Shown here: positions 49,525 through 61,578 of the stretch, piece after piece
How positions within the stretch are numbered: the first letter of the stretch is position 1
Layout: each line of letters opens with the position of its first letter
Source of the DNA: Pezicula radicicola
Taxonomy: Eukaryota; Ascomycota; Leotiomycetes; Helotiales; Dermateaceae
Direction: 5' to 3'
DNA: 64,000 bases
Assembly: GCA_003008705.1 (NCBI GenBank)
Contig: PDUO01000058.1
Location: 190,263-254,262 of the forward strand
The notes under the pieces: generated by a model
What the model saw: only the letters and a program-made list of their open reading frames with translations
Database searches by the model: none
What the model was told of the DNA's origin: nothing
Made by a program: the position numbers and the translations under genes

Positions 49525-49932
49525 ACCTTTGTTGGGTACACTGTGCCTACATTACTTTCAAATACAATTTTTAAGAGCATCATTTGCCTTAAATTTTGCG
49601 ACCACCGAGAAGAAATGGTAGCGTAGATGAATTTAGTTGACAGATTATTCTTGAAGCAGCTTGACGCCCTTAAGTTGGTGGCCTAAATTATTTTCACTGT
49701 GGCGGAATTGGTCATATTCTAACAAAATTCTACAATTTCATTTGGAAAGCCTGAGGAATGGATGGAGGCATGACATTTAAGTAAGTTCTCAATGTTAATT
49801 TTCCTCGCTTGCCCTCGTTTCTCCAAGGTCGCCACTTCTTTACGTTACTCCTTTAGTCTTGACACGGTAAGTGATGGCTAGGCAATATGTCAATTAAAAG
49901 ATGTAATTGAGTTATTGATAGCGAGATGAATC
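49525..49932. other. Spacer with no recognised gene
   Basis: AT-rich; would have to contain the lost C-terminal half of the acyltransferase, but no such homology was seen. Confidence 0.4.
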
Positions 49933-50494
49933 CTAACCTTGCACCAACGAGCTCCTATCGAAGAGCTTAGCAGGAAGTTCAACTGGCGATATGATATCGA
50001 TGTCTTGAGCCCTTTGGCACTCCTTAGCCCAAACCTCAAGTATCTTTAGGAAAGTCCTGCCATCACCGATCATGTGTAGGATGCACCAATTCAAAATCAA
50101 ACCACCTCGAATGAAGTTTGCTTGCACTTTTGAAATTGGTAGTGTTTCCCCTAGTACTGGCCAAACAGGACGCCGGCACAAAATCTCGGCATCAAAGTCA
50201 TCAAGCGGAAAGTGTTTCTTTTTGAGCTCAAGATAGGTCATTGACCTTAAAATCACCAAGGTCGCTAGATTGGAGCTTCAGTACGCCTTTTTGTCGGGAT
50301 GTGGAGTTAGGAATGGCTTCGTAGGACAAAACTGGAAACTTCTTTTTTGTCGACTCAAAACCTCGTTTCAGCACAGCAGCGACTTCGTCTTTATCATAAT
50401 CACTTTTCAGTGAGAATGGAAAGAGATATCGTAGGTAGCCCTTGGGCCCTGCCTTCTCAAGGGGGGTCAGTTGGGGCAGCATTGGTGAAGACAT
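49933..50494 (-). pseudogene. BAHD-like (transferase family) acyltransferase fragment
   Basis: Parent resembles trichothecene 3-O-acetyltransferase-type enzymes. Start MSSPMLPQLTPLEKAGPKGY, then RGFESTKKKFPVLSYEA, GDFKVNDL, a one-base frame change near 50240, then KKHFPLDDFDAEILCRRPVW, QANFIRGGLILNWCILHM and GDGRTF. HMIGDG gives the HxxxD catalytic motif. Homology ends near 49933 (SSLVQG), leaving about 190 of the usual ~450-480 residues; the DFGWG half is absent. Truncated and frameshifted. Confidence 0.72.
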
Positions 50495-51185
50495 TGCTTT
50501 GGAATGAGAAATTTTGCATAGTAAAAGGATAGGAATGAGGACTTGCACTTATCTATACGGCCCGATGTCACCTTGGCACTTACTGCTGACAAGGGCACTG
50601 CAAGCTTCAATGCAAGTCTGAGAGGACCCCTGGTCTGAGAGGGGAGAAGACAAATCCCGTCGCTTAATGATAGACAAGATGCTAGCTAATCATGACCTCT
50701 TATTTGTTGCCTCGTACAACACCTCAGATCTTCATGGGATATGCTAATAATGGCTCACCAAAGTATAAAAGCTAAACCCAAAGGATTTTAGCCGACTTGT
50801 AGTACTTGGTATATTTTGTGAGATACTTTGGACAAGACACGTTTCTTGAATTGCGGAGCATAACTGTCTAGATTTGCAGTTGAGTGAAGCTGGGTTTAGC
50901 GATGATAACCAATCCTAGCAAAGGACCTCACCGATTTGCTAACTGGAAATACCACCTCAACTTTCTTGAAATACTCCGACGACTGGGTTGCAGAATTCAC
51001 CCCCGAGCTCTTTGTACACATACCTCCAAATCTTCGGGCGGATATATACCATATTCAAGCATGGGGCAAGACAGGCTCGTTCTTAATTGCTCTTTTAGAA
51101 GCAATGCGCCCCTAGCAAGTGCCTGACATCTACAACAAAGATATATTGTTCCAGTTGGCAACTTCTGAACAGATAAATAATTTTT
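50495..51185. other. Spacer with one unassigned reading frame
   Basis: A 68-codon open stretch at 50909-51115 (+) ends YSDDWVAEFTPELF...GKTGSFLIALLEAMRP and looks more protein-like than its surroundings, but it lacks a start codon and I recognise no family. Possibly the last exon of a lost gene. Confidence 0.35.
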
Positions 51186-52654
51186 CTACTTCTTTGATAC
51201 AAAAAATCCACTTGAGACAGGCTTCCGGTTTGTTTGACCACCCTTTCCAGGTCTTCCTGCTAACCAAGACTCTTTTGTTGACCGAGCCTGAAACGAAGCC
51301 TTGGGTGCAAGGAGCGAATTTTGGCTTCCTACTACACGGAAAGTGGTTGCTCCCTTGCGAAGATCCTTGGGTTTCTTGTCCTCAAAGTTCGGGAATTTTA
51401 TTTTCTTGGCTTTCTTTAATGGTTCTGCCTGCCCTGACATCTCAACATCTGGAATATCATCATCATCATCCAGATATTCAACAGGTAAAAGGTCTGGAAG
51501 GCTTGCTTGATAGACATTGGACGCTTTGATAGAACCGCCATCGACTGCTATATCCGTTGCATCTACTGGTTCATTGCTCAGAGAACCTTTATCAGGAGCC
51601 TCGTGTCCATTGAGGGTCGGGGAACCACCACATCCGTTGCTTGCATTTCCATCTGCATCACTCTCCCCGTCAGATTCTCCGACTAGGGATTCGTCTTCCG
51701 CCATGATTGATTTGTCCAGGCCCTCAGTAGGACTCTCCGGTCTCTTATCGATCACTTCGACTCGTTTACGTTTCTTACTTGCAGATTCCGCTTGTTGTTT
51801 TAGGAACGCATCGCGTTCTTTGCGCTTTTTCCGAATTGCTGATTCTTGCCTGGATGTTGTCAGCTATCTACTCGTAAGACGCAGATCCTGATTACTTACT
51901 CCTCCAAAGCTTTTGCAGCGTCCCGTAGACTTTTCCTCGCATCCTCCTCTGCATCTTGAGCTACTACTTCCTCAGGCGCATCATCGTCGCTATCTTCTGA
52001 CTCTCTCTCAATAGGTTCCTCCTGCGTGCTTGGTAGTAGAACTTTAGTCTCTGGCTCTGCACTCCCGAACCTTTTATGTTTAGGTTTCAATGCGCTAGAT
52101 TCAGGCCCCGCACTGTCACTAAAATCATTGTTGAATCTTGCCAGGCCCTTCATTGTGCTGGCGGGAGTATAGAATTTTTGGGGACTTTCCAACTCTCCGT
52201 CAAAATCGGAGTCCAGAACTTCTGCGTCAGCCTCTAGTTTCGGGTATGTACCCATTCCAATGCGCCTCGACCTGGTGCTTCTTGCTGCTGAGCTCGGGGC
52301 AACTTGACTGACGGGAATCTCAACGGCAATGTGTGTATGAATTTGCGTTGGTACAACGTCGTCCTCCGTGCGAATAGGTAGCTTCTGTTTCTTCATTGGA
52401 CTAGCTTCTTGCTTGGCTAGAGAAGGGGTTTCGCTTTTTTTGGCCGGTCTTTGTCGTTTTCTCGAGTTATTCAGCGGCGTCTGTAGAACTATTGTATCGC
52501 CATGATCAGATAGTGCCTCCTCTGCCACAACCTTGGCGCTCTGTCTTGTGGTAACCATCGGGGCTCTTGTGTGCAATTTGTCGAAGGTATCGTCGGTAGT
52601 TGTATTTGCTAGAGTTACGGTATTCCGTGCTGATTTGAAGAGCTTGGAAAGCAT
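51186..52654 (-). CDS. U3 snoRNA-associated protein (Utp16/Bud21-like)
   Basis: Likely a component of the small-subunit processome for 18S rRNA maturation. Two exons, 51900-52654 and 51186-51849 (GTAAGT donor, ATCCAG acceptor, phase 2), 472 aa. The N-terminal half is basic and disordered. The recognisable part is the acidic stretch ESEDSDDDAPEEVVAQDAEE, the helix SLRDAAKALEEQESAIRKKR followed by KERDAFLKQQ, basic KKRKR, then LPDLLPVEYLDDDDD and the basic C-terminus with KKAKKIKFPNFEDKKPKDL, the pattern of the U3-associated family. Start MLSKLFKS (52654) is chosen; 52684 and 52558 are alternatives. Family by pattern recognition; nucleolar role inferred. Confidence 0.72.
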
Positions 52655-53017
52655 TGGTAGGTACGGAAATTGCGAAGTGTTCAAGGAATTATTTTCTGCA
52701 CGACCATCGAAAGAATTTGGGCAGGGGTGCTATTAGCGTACAATCAATCTATTCACCGCCTTCATTTACGGTCCTATACTTCTAGGGGTCCTACCTAGCA
52801 CCTCACCTCACCTCACCTAATTCATTTATCACTCCTAAACAACAATCTTTGGAGTGTCTTCGCGGAGTGTTATTGGACCCCTTCAGCACAATTAGCCGCC
52901 AATGCACTCAACTATTCAAATATTACCCTTGAAATTGATTTCTGTCTTGAGGCATCTAGTCTCAGTGGCATGAGGAGTCGACCTACTCAAATTATATTAA
53001 CTTATAACTGAGCAACA
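52655..53017. promoter_or_regulatory. Divergent upstream region with CACCT repeats
   Basis: 363 nt between the divergent U3-associated and TPR protein genes. CACCTCACCTCACCTCACCT at about 52799-52818 is a 5-bp direct repeat. Both promoters should lie here. Confidence 0.5.
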
Positions 53018-54245
53018 ATGTCGACTATAAGAAGAACGTTCCCACTGTTCAAAAGTGTTTGTAAAACTTCGTCCCTCAAGTCCTTCCACACAACAACCAG
53101 AGCACTTGCAGCCAAGCCCAAACCAAAACCTCAAAGACAGCGTGTACCAACCACAACAGCAGACAAACCAGCACGCTCGCCATCAAGCACAGAAGATTAC
53201 CTCCCACCCACCGTTCTCTTGAACTCTGCTCATAAAGCTGGCGCTCTTGATATAGAACCCGAGAAAGCGCTCAACCTACTCCGGGACTACTGCAACAAGG
53301 CTGCCACGTCCTCTGGCGGGTTTGAAGAAAAATTATGTGCTGGTACGCGTTCTTCGTTTCTTGAGTTCCTCTATTGCTTACACAGCCTCAGAATATGGAA
53401 TAAAACCAGCAACCTTGGTTATGTTAGGGCAGATACTTCGGCGATGCCAAGGAACAGCTCAGCGGGTCTTGGCCAAGAGACTGATGATCTCTGCATCTGA
53501 ACTTGGTGATTCAGTGGCTACTTTTGGACTGATCGAATCAGCAATTCGAACCAAGTCTCTAGGTGCCCAAGAAGATCTCCTAGGACCTCTTAAGCGTCTT
53601 GGTATTCTGGCAAAGCAAGACAAAAATCCCGAGGCCATGGCTCTTCTTGGAAAGGTTCTACTGACCCAAGGAAAAGAGACCGAAGCATTGGAATGGTTAC
53701 AGAAAGCTACAAGTCACAGTCCAGGTGTCACGCCAGCGGTAGCTTTGAACTTTGAAGGTGCCACTGCAGCCCTAGTTAGCCTGGGTCGATTGCACCTTAA
53801 TCGAAACGATAAAATCGCAGCAGAGGAAGCATTCCGAAAAGCGGCTGTAGATTTGGATGACCCGGCAGCTTATTTTTATCTCTCCCAGCTAAAGGAATCT
53901 GGATCATCTGAGCAAGAAGTATATCTCCTAAAGGCCGCTTCGTCAGGTATTGCTGAAGCTTTCCACAATCTAGGAGCTCTGGAGCTTGCAAAGCTTAACG
54001 TGAAGTTCGACGAGTCGGCGCCAAAGTCCATATCGGATTATGGAATGGCAAGAGAGTGGTTTCAGGTAGCGGCTGCTGATGGATTTGGTCTTTCAATGCT
54101 GAATATGGCTTCGATATGCAAGGCTGTGGGACAAAATGATGTTGCTTTGCGTTGGCTTGATAAAGCGGAGACTTTACCGGAAGTGAAGAAGCACGCTAGA
54201 GAAATGAGGAAAAAGTGGGCTATGAAGGAGCCATTGGGAAAATAA
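53018..54245 (+). CDS. Mitochondrial TPR/Sel1-like repeat protein
   Basis: Two exons, 53018-53342 and 53386-54245 (GTACGC donor, TACACAG acceptor, phase 1), 394 aa. The N-terminus (MSTIRRTFPLFKSV...SFHTTTRALA) is an Arg/Ser-rich amphipathic mitochondrial presequence. The rest is a chain of helical hairpins in TPR/Sel1 style: AMALLGKVLLTQGKETEALE, LVSLGRLHLNRNDKIAAEEA, DPAAYFYLSQLKESGSSEQE, AFHNLGALELAKL and GMAREWFQVAAADGFGLSML. Such proteins are usually assembly or expression factors of the respiratory chain, but I cannot name this one. Intact. Confidence 0.82.
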
Positions 54246-54607
54246 ATGTAATAATTATATAGTGAGGAAGCTCAAAGATGTATACTCATGTACTTTTACG
54301 CGGACCTGGATAGTTCCGTATTTGTTAGCTAGCCCTGATTAGCGACCATGAGATTTAGCAGGGCACTGTCAACAGGCTCAGTTCTTCGGATATCTTTATA
54401 TTCATAGTTCCTTACGGAACAATGCGAAGAGGAGTTAATCTACAAAGCCTCCATGCTTTACTCTCTCGGCAAAGGTAAAAACGTGCAAAGTTGTCTACCG
54501 ACGGCCAAACAAGGCAGGTCATTATATCCGAGCCAAATTACCCCAAAATGCACACATACAAGGCCACTCATTCTGAGCCGCCGACCCTTTTTGAGTAGGT
54601 AAGTACC
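54246..54607. other. Intergenic, convergent 3' ends
   Basis: 362 nt between the TPR gene and the RING/RS gene. No feature recognised. Confidence 0.45.
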
Positions 54608-57600
54608 TCATCCCCATCTAGCGCCTTCTCTCTCTGCCTCCAGGCGCGCGAGCCTAGCCTCCTCATTTTCATCAACAACACCGCTTCGTCGACCCTTCTT
54701 CCTGCCCTTTCGTCCACTAATATTAGCACCATCGTCGCCTTCGTCGCGACTTCTCTTCCGACCACTCATACCGCCCATACCCATGCCAACCGTAGCCGTT
54801 AGGCCTGCGAGACGTTGAGCCTCCTTGAGTATTCGTTCCCGGTTTCGGGCTTCGCGCTCCAGTGTATGTGGATCTGGCGTAGGTGTGGCAGCCGGTCCAA
54901 TTGGAGGTGCTTTGGGCTTTTCTTTCTCTCGATCCCGGTCCCGATCCCGTTCTTTTTCTCGACCCGAAGAGCGTTCTGAGTCGCGATGACGAGATGAGCG
55001 GTGCTTTTCCTTCTCCCTTTCCTTTTCCTCTTGATGGCGACTTGATCTCTCCCTATCTCGATCGTTTCGGCTGGAGGACCCAGAAACGCGGTCCGTCTTG
55101 GGTCCAGTAGGGATATAAATGGTGGCTGCCTTTTCTACTTTTTCCTCAGCAGCTTTACGAGAACTCGCACCTTTGATTTCAATACCATTGCCATTGCCAT
55201 TTATGGAAGTTGCAATTGAAGGCTTTCGTGAATGCACTTGCACTTGCACTTGTGGCTCAGCAACGATTTCAGTAGAAGCCAAAGTTTCGTCCTTGGGTTC
55301 AACTTCTACAGAGCCACGACGACTCTCATGTCTACGACTATGGCGGTGCTCACGATCTCGGTCGCGGTCTCGGTCTCTGTCTCGACTTCTAGATCTATCA
55401 TCTCGGTGTGAGCGGTGGCTAGAACGATGTTTATGTGATGATGAAGACTTGTGATCCCTATCCTTATCGCTTCCTCTATCTTTGTCTCTGTGCCGATCCT
55501 TTTCCCGGTCTCGGCGGCTCCTATGACTTGATCTTTCTGCAGGTGAGGTAGATCTCGAACGTTCATCTTCATCATCCCCTTCTCCATTGCGACGAGGGCC
55601 CTTGTCATCAGAAATTTTGTCAATTTTATCAGTACCTTCTCCCTTCTTGTCGAGATTCTCGTCATCGTCTTCGTGATGGCGACTTCGACGCTCCTTGCGT
55701 CTCTCTCTCCGTCGCTCGGATTCCCTCTCGTCTTCTGAACGAGAGGTAGATCGGTTTCTATGTTTCCGTCTATGTCTCTCTTCCCTCTCTCGGTCTCTCT
55801 TCCGCTCCTTGGATCTCGATCTATCTCTCTCTTTAGAGGGAGACTTACTACGCTCCCTCTCCTTATTTTCGGCTTCTGGTGCGGCGCTGCCTTCAGTCAC
55901 TGGTCTTGAGCCAGCTCTGCCAACAATGGAAAAGCCACTTCGGCCACGGAGACCTGACCAACCTGTATTTGGCAATCCTTCACGTAGAGCTTTTGGTCCA
56001 GTGGGTGCATTAATTGGAACCGCTTTTACTGGCGGAGGCTGCATTGAGAAACTGCCCCCACGGCCATGGTAGTTGTGATTAAATCCACCACGTGCCGAGT
56101 TAAAACCTCGAACATTAGGATCTAAGGGGGACATTGGGTGAAATCCATTAGGGCCATTTTGTACGTTGAGAGCAGCAGCTTGAGCTTCATCAAGAGTCTG
56201 AATTGGCTTTGGATACATATCTCCGGCCTCAGCTTGGTTTGTTCCTTCTTGCTGCGGGCCTTGGGATACTTCATTTCCAGCGCCGCTCTCAGTGACATTT
56301 GCGTTTTCTGCCGCGGTTACATCGCCTTCTTTGGCACTTTCTGAATCCATTGACTTTTCATCTTTGGCTTCTGAGCTTGGGCGAATTTCACGCCCAAACT
56401 CGTCGACATTGCCAACGGGTGTTGTGTCAGCTTTCGGGCCAGTTGGTACTGAACCTGTTTCACTAATGGGTCCATTTGACTGCTGGCCTTGACCTTGACC
56501 GAACTGCTGAGGAAACTGCTGTGAGTGGGCATCATTTTGGCCATAGCCATAGCCACCACGACCTTGGTTAAATCCTCCGCGACCTCTGCCTCGTCCACGT
56601 GCCTGGTAACCTTGGTTTCCAAAGCTGTTATTGTATTGGTTCCCGTGACCATAATTACCTTGATTGTATCCTGCTGCATGTTGGGGGTATCCAGAGTTAT
56701 TTGCTCCATAATCACCGTGACCCATGCCAGCTGCTGCATTTGGATGATTGAAATTATCTGGGCCGACATTCCATGATTGTTGTTGCATCCAACCATTATT
56801 GAAGCCTCCATTCACTCCTCCATCGAATCCTCCCATCCCCATACCCATGTTCATGCCGTTCATGCCCATGCCCGCAGCACCAAAACCACCATTTATAAAC
56901 ATGTTCTGCATCGTCATCGGATCCATATTCATACCAGGCATTCCTGTCACATATGTTAACACTGTCCTGTACTTCACTGGGAGAGAAAACATACCCATCA
57001 TGGGAAAATTTCCAAAGGCATTAGGAGCCATGCCATTCTGCATAGCCATCATCATCTGCATTTGGTTGAAATCACCATTACCGCCAAAAGCCATATTAGG
57101 GAAACCTCTAGTAGCACTAGGATCAAAGCCGAACCCAGCGCCGAACCCAGCCATGCCTTGTGCGTCTGTTTGGCCATCCCCATCTTTCGGAACCAAGTCC
57201 TTTGAGCCATCCTTGGTATCCATGGTGGCATCTTCTACTGCATTAGCATCGGTATTGGTGTCAGTCTGCTCCTGGCCAGGTGCAATCTCCTAGAGTAACG
57301 TCAGCTTTGCTTGGTAAATTTGTAGATGTGGCCAATAGTCCTACCTCGATTGAAGGTTGTGGGATGTCCTGTTGTGCCTCCTGCGTCTGTTCCGCGTCCG
57401 GCGGGTTTGCAGGAGCTTCTTCCACAGGTTCTAGAGAAGTGATAGTAGGTTCCGCCTGGACTTCTGGAGAGGGCACAACTTCTTCAACCACTGAAGCTTC
57501 ATCCGGGATCGCTTCAGCAACCGGTGGCTCTACGTCACGAGGGGTGTCCGGGGGTGTATTCTTCGCCTCTTTGAGCCGTAGAGCCTCGCGCTTTTTCTCC

Positions 57601-57979
57601 TCTGTGCGCAAAAAGACCTTGATGGTGGTTCGTAGAGATTTGTTTGGTTTGCAGTCTTCGGCAGCGACGGGAGTGTGCTCGCAGACGGGACAGGAGGAAG
57701 GTAGAGTAGACTGGCCTGCAGTGGATATCAGCAGCTGTTGTATTAGATCATGCTTGAGTATCTGGATACATACACGTCTCGCAGATAGCCTGGTCGCAGC
57801 ATGGCAGTCGAAAGGCATTTACAGCCAGTCTGCTGCAGATGGCGCATCGCAATTTGATGGGAATCTCATCTTGAGCAAGCGAACTAGGTGAAAGAGTCAG
57901 TTTTTGCAAGTAGCTTCAGTTTATGGAGAGGTTCCGACCTGATGAGTTCAGCCTGAGCAGCGGTGGTTGTGGAAGCCAT
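54608..57979 (-). CDS. RING-finger protein with Gly/Met-rich, RGG and RS/RD domains
   Basis: Five exons (57939-57979, 57774-57883, 57345-57715, 56995-57289, 54608-56943) give 1050 aa. A C4C4-like RING lies at residues 27-62: Cys27, Cys30, Cys42/43, Cys48, Cys51, Cys59, Cys62, from LRCAICSRLAVNAF to SSCPVCEH, followed by PNKSLRTTIKVFLRTEEKK. A Pro/Glu-rich linker and a Gly/Met/Asn-rich domain with ARGRGRGRGGF follow. The C-terminal half is a long RS/RD/ER domain. The RING with NKSLR recalls Mpe1/RBBP6, but no DWNN domain or zinc knuckle is present. Probable ubiquitin ligase tied to mRNA processing; function inferred. Intron 4 (56944-56994, 51 nt) has no stop and is a multiple of three, so its retention would give a longer isoform. 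Confidence 0.85.
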
Positions 57980-58592
57980 TCTCAGAGCTTACGGCGCAGA
58001 TGCTTCTGCCTCTGCTTCTTCTTCTGCTTCGCGCGCCAACAGGAGGGGGCAAGATGCAGCAGAGCTCATTTATGATAAGTCTGGTGCAGAGATTGCGGAG
58101 AAGGGAACGGTTTGCGGCAATTGGCTCAGACCATCACGAGGACGAGGTTGTCGCGGTTTGCAGGTGCAAAGCAGTTTCCGGGTTGCGTTTGCGATGATAC
58201 TTCAATCCAGTTCGCGCGACCTCCTCTTTTGGAGATCCGCTAAAATAAATAATTCTCCGTTTTTCTTTAAAAGCGGCAAGCTTATATAATAACTTGCGAG
58301 GACCCAAAATACAAGCCCAAGGTACGAAGGACTCTGCGGTAGAATACATTGGATGAATTGTCATTATTGGCACTTCCTATTCACCTTTTAGAGACAAAGT
58401 GAAGAATCAAAATATTTCAAATGGCCTTTTGGGATAATCAAGAGCTTTAGGGACCTAGGAGGTTGTCCATCGATTTGGTTCACGTGATATATATTGGCTT
58501 TCGCATCTCCCCGTCATAGAGAACGAACCACCTACAACAACACAACTTGCTTGTCCACCTCTGGTCTGCAATCTTTTGTATCGAATGCAGCC
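57980..58592. other. Divergent upstream region
   Basis: About 610 nt between the RING gene and the hydrolase. Open frames at 57963-58289 have no recognisable domain. Should contain both promoters. Confidence 0.45.
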
Positions 58593-60610
58593 ATGATACT
58601 CGGGCAGGTCTCTTGGCTTGATTGTTTCGTCTTCCTCTTCTTTCTCACCCCTCAATTGATCATTCATGTCGGCTTCTCAACACTGTGATCTGTGGTCTTG
58701 GTGCCTTACCATTTCTTGGTAAGCTGAACCGATGCCACAGACCGGGAATCGTCCTTGCTCATAATTGGGGTCTTCACTCGTGGCATACCCGGCTTGAGCT
58801 ACTCGAGTGAGTTATTATTGAGAGCGAGGACGCACCTCCTCGAACCTCCCTCTCATTTAGTGCAGGACGCTGTGTAATCCCTGCCACTTGTCCCCTTGAG
58901 TCATACATCAACCCTGACTTCACTCACCGCGAATCAAGTGTACGGCGAGTAACGGCATGGATTCTCACACTACAAGTCTCTAGTCATCAAACTCCCAGTC
59001 GGTTTCGTATACGAACGCTTCATTCTCAGTCACAATAGCCGCTCGCCGTTTGTGCAACAAGCCACGTATTTCGAAGACATCGTTATCCGATGCGTGCGAT
59101 ACGCCTTTGCTCAGATTCCGGCGAACATTGGAAGAACTTTCTTCTCCAAAGCCGTGGCCTTACCGTTCCTTAGGTTCCGAATGCTTCGTCATGGCTATTT
59201 TGTGTCTCCAATATGCTGGAAAGAGGTTCACCAGGGAAAGTTGCATGGTCTATGGATCATTAGTGATGAGTCTCAGAAGCCTGATATTATCATTTATTAT
59301 GCTCATGGTTAGCGCGAACGTCATCTGCCCCTTCTAATTTTCGGCCAATTCTAATTCTCACAGGTGGAGGCTTTTCGATGGGATCGAGTTACTTCTACCT
59401 CGAATTTCTCCTCGTGTGGATAACTCTCCTTAAGAGGAAGGGCTTTCGTAACCCAGCTATCTTCAGCCTTGAATACACTCTCGTCGGCTCTTCACCGAGC
59501 GATGTCAGCTATCCTGCACAGCTTTACCAAGCTGTTGCAGGATATAAACACATCCTATCTATTGCTGACGATACAAGCAAAATCTGTGTGAGCGGTGATT
59601 CGGCCGGAGCTACTTTGATTCTCAGTCTTCTCCTGTATCTCGCCAAAAAGGAAACCATATCCACGGAGTTCCAGTATAACCAATCGAAAATGCTACCGGG
59701 GATGGCAGTTCTGATCTCACCATGTGAGTTATTTCTAAAATGTCGATGTACTTTTTTCTATTGAACCCCAACTGCCAATTAATTACATATTACAACTTCA
59801 CTTTGAATTACTCAAGGTGTTTCGGCGTTGGAAATATCGGGTTCTGTGTTACTCCATGTGGCTTGAAGATTACCAGAGAAGCTGTCACATCTTCACCTTC
59901 TTATTCCCGTAGTTCCAGTATAGTCTCAGTCTCGGTGTTGGCAGGTAGTCATTTCGAGTTTACTCAAAGCAAGCCAACCTTATTTTTCAGGAGCGAGCGA
60001 AGCCTCGCCTATTAACATAAGAGTTAAAACAACTCTCGCCGTTATCCTAAGAATAGTAGTGGTCTTGGTAGTGGACGTGATACAAGACTAGATTGCTCAA
60101 ATTAATTCTCAAACTAATTCAATGATTTAGGGACGGCGCTCATATCGCCCCTACACAAGAACACAGCTAGCGACTATCTCGACTCTGCAAGCCTAGACCT
60201 CTACGCTTACCAATACGCAGGCCAGACATCTATTACAGACCCACTAGTTTCACCTGGAAATTGCACTTCAGCTTCCTGGTGGCGCAACGCTAGTCCCTCC
60301 AACGGTTTCTTCGTGGCCTACGGTTCTGAAGAGGTGTTGGCTCCTGAAATTCGAAACCTTGTAAACTTTCTGCGGAAATCCGACCTCCAAGTTACAGTGA
60401 GGGAGGCTGAGGGAGGTATGTTCATCTCTTATTACTTTCACGCTGAACAAAAGGCTCGGGCAAAAAATTAAACTAAATTAATCGAACAACATAGGTATTC
60501 ATGCATGGCCTGTAGCCGCATTATTTCTAAGCAGTACAACGCGGCAGAGGCAGAAGGGTTTGCAGACGATAGTCGACGAGATTTGGAATAGAATGACAAT
60601 AGTTGCGTAG
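58593..60610 (+). pseudogene. Alpha/beta-hydrolase fold-3 esterase with a frameshift in exon 1
   Basis: Parent belongs to the HSL-like/steryl-acetyl-hydrolase group. Exons: 58593-58718, 58984-59307, 59364-59723, 60131-60415, 60495-60610; all junctions keep phase 1. Motifs are complete: oxyanion HGGGFSMGS, nucleophile VSGDSAGA, histidine in EGGIHAWP. An N-terminal membrane helix (DCFVFLFFLTPQLIIHVGF) precedes. Within exon 1 the ATG frame meets TGA at 58686-58688; the conserved continuation (TVICGLGALPFL) lies one base off, so one base is missing near 58676. No other lesion was found, so this is either a very young pseudogene or an assembly error. Intron 3 (407 nt) and intron 1 (265 nt) are unusually long here. 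Confidence 0.75.
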
Positions 60611-61131
60611 CGTGGAAAGATACGCGTATAGAGAGTCTAGTAATCACTAAGCAATCTAACGACCCACCATTTGGTCAAGTACCTTTTTTCTTGTGTCCTT
60701 CGGTCAACTATTTGTCGTTGCTAATGGCCATGTGATAGACCCATGTTAGGGACTTTACATGGGTTACTTAAATTCACGCGAAGAAATACCCATTCACTTT
60801 CCGTATAGCCCTGGGCATGACTCTTTTGCCTATTCCTCGAGTGGCGGGTAGCTAGAAGGCACACGAGAAGCCAAAATTGAGCGAATTAAACCCAAACCGA
60901 TAACAATGGGAAAAGGACATATATTTGCTTCTCCTAGAATTACTGTCTAAAAGCCTAGCAGGAGCAGAGATATAGTGTCTCTGCTGATGGCGGTCAGACA
61001 AACCCGACCAGGTTACAAGTAACTTTGTATAATTCGAAATCATATTTGGCTTATATGATCAAAATCAACGTGGCTATCACAAACTAATAGAAGCTAGAAC
61101 GTCTCCACGAGATTCTAGACTTGCTCACAAA
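60611..61131. other. Intergenic region
   Basis: No gene seen between the hydrolase and the stop-ridden relic. Confidence 0.4.
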
Positions 61132-61485
61132 ATGGATCATGTATCCAGGTCTCTTAGAACTGTTGACGAGCCTAGCCGGCAGCTTTCTCATGCTGAGAAT
61201 ATAGTTAGGTCTCTACCTTCAAACTTCAAGTCGCTCAAGGCTGGCCTGAGCAATATAAACTGCCAATTGGACACAATATAAGATAGGTATGACGCTTTGG
61301 ATGAAGTGTAACTGAGATCTAGGATGCATGAAGCCTAGCTAATGAAGCCGTAGGAACTTAGCCTCCCGGACATCAACTTAGGTTCAGTACGAATGAAAAT
61401 AGCTCCAGTTTGGAAAAAAGGCCTGGAAGCAATTCAGCATACTTATGTTCGAACATCCATTTTTACGTTGAAAAACGCCTTGTAA
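61132..61485 (+). pseudogene. Stop-interrupted relic of unknown coding sequence
   Basis: From ATG 61132 the frame reads MDHVSRSLRTVDEPSRQLSH, then SLPSNFKSLKAGLSNINC and, after stops, IAPVWKKGLEAIQHTYVRTS. Four in-frame TAA/TAG codons lie between, and another at the end. The peptide is helix-like between stops, and the stops could arise by C-to-T change from CAA/CAG, the pattern left by RIP. No family recognised. Confidence 0.35.
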
Positions 61486-61578
61486 GATATAAGCAGATCT
61501 ATATACCTGTCCAAATCACGCCGCCATCCAGCAAATTACATCCAAGTAGAGCCCAGAACCGATCTATCTGAAGAAATC

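Noticed and set aside
57280..57891. 203-codon plus-strand frame
   Set aside because: It is antisense to RING-gene exons with clear zinc ligands and correct splice sites.
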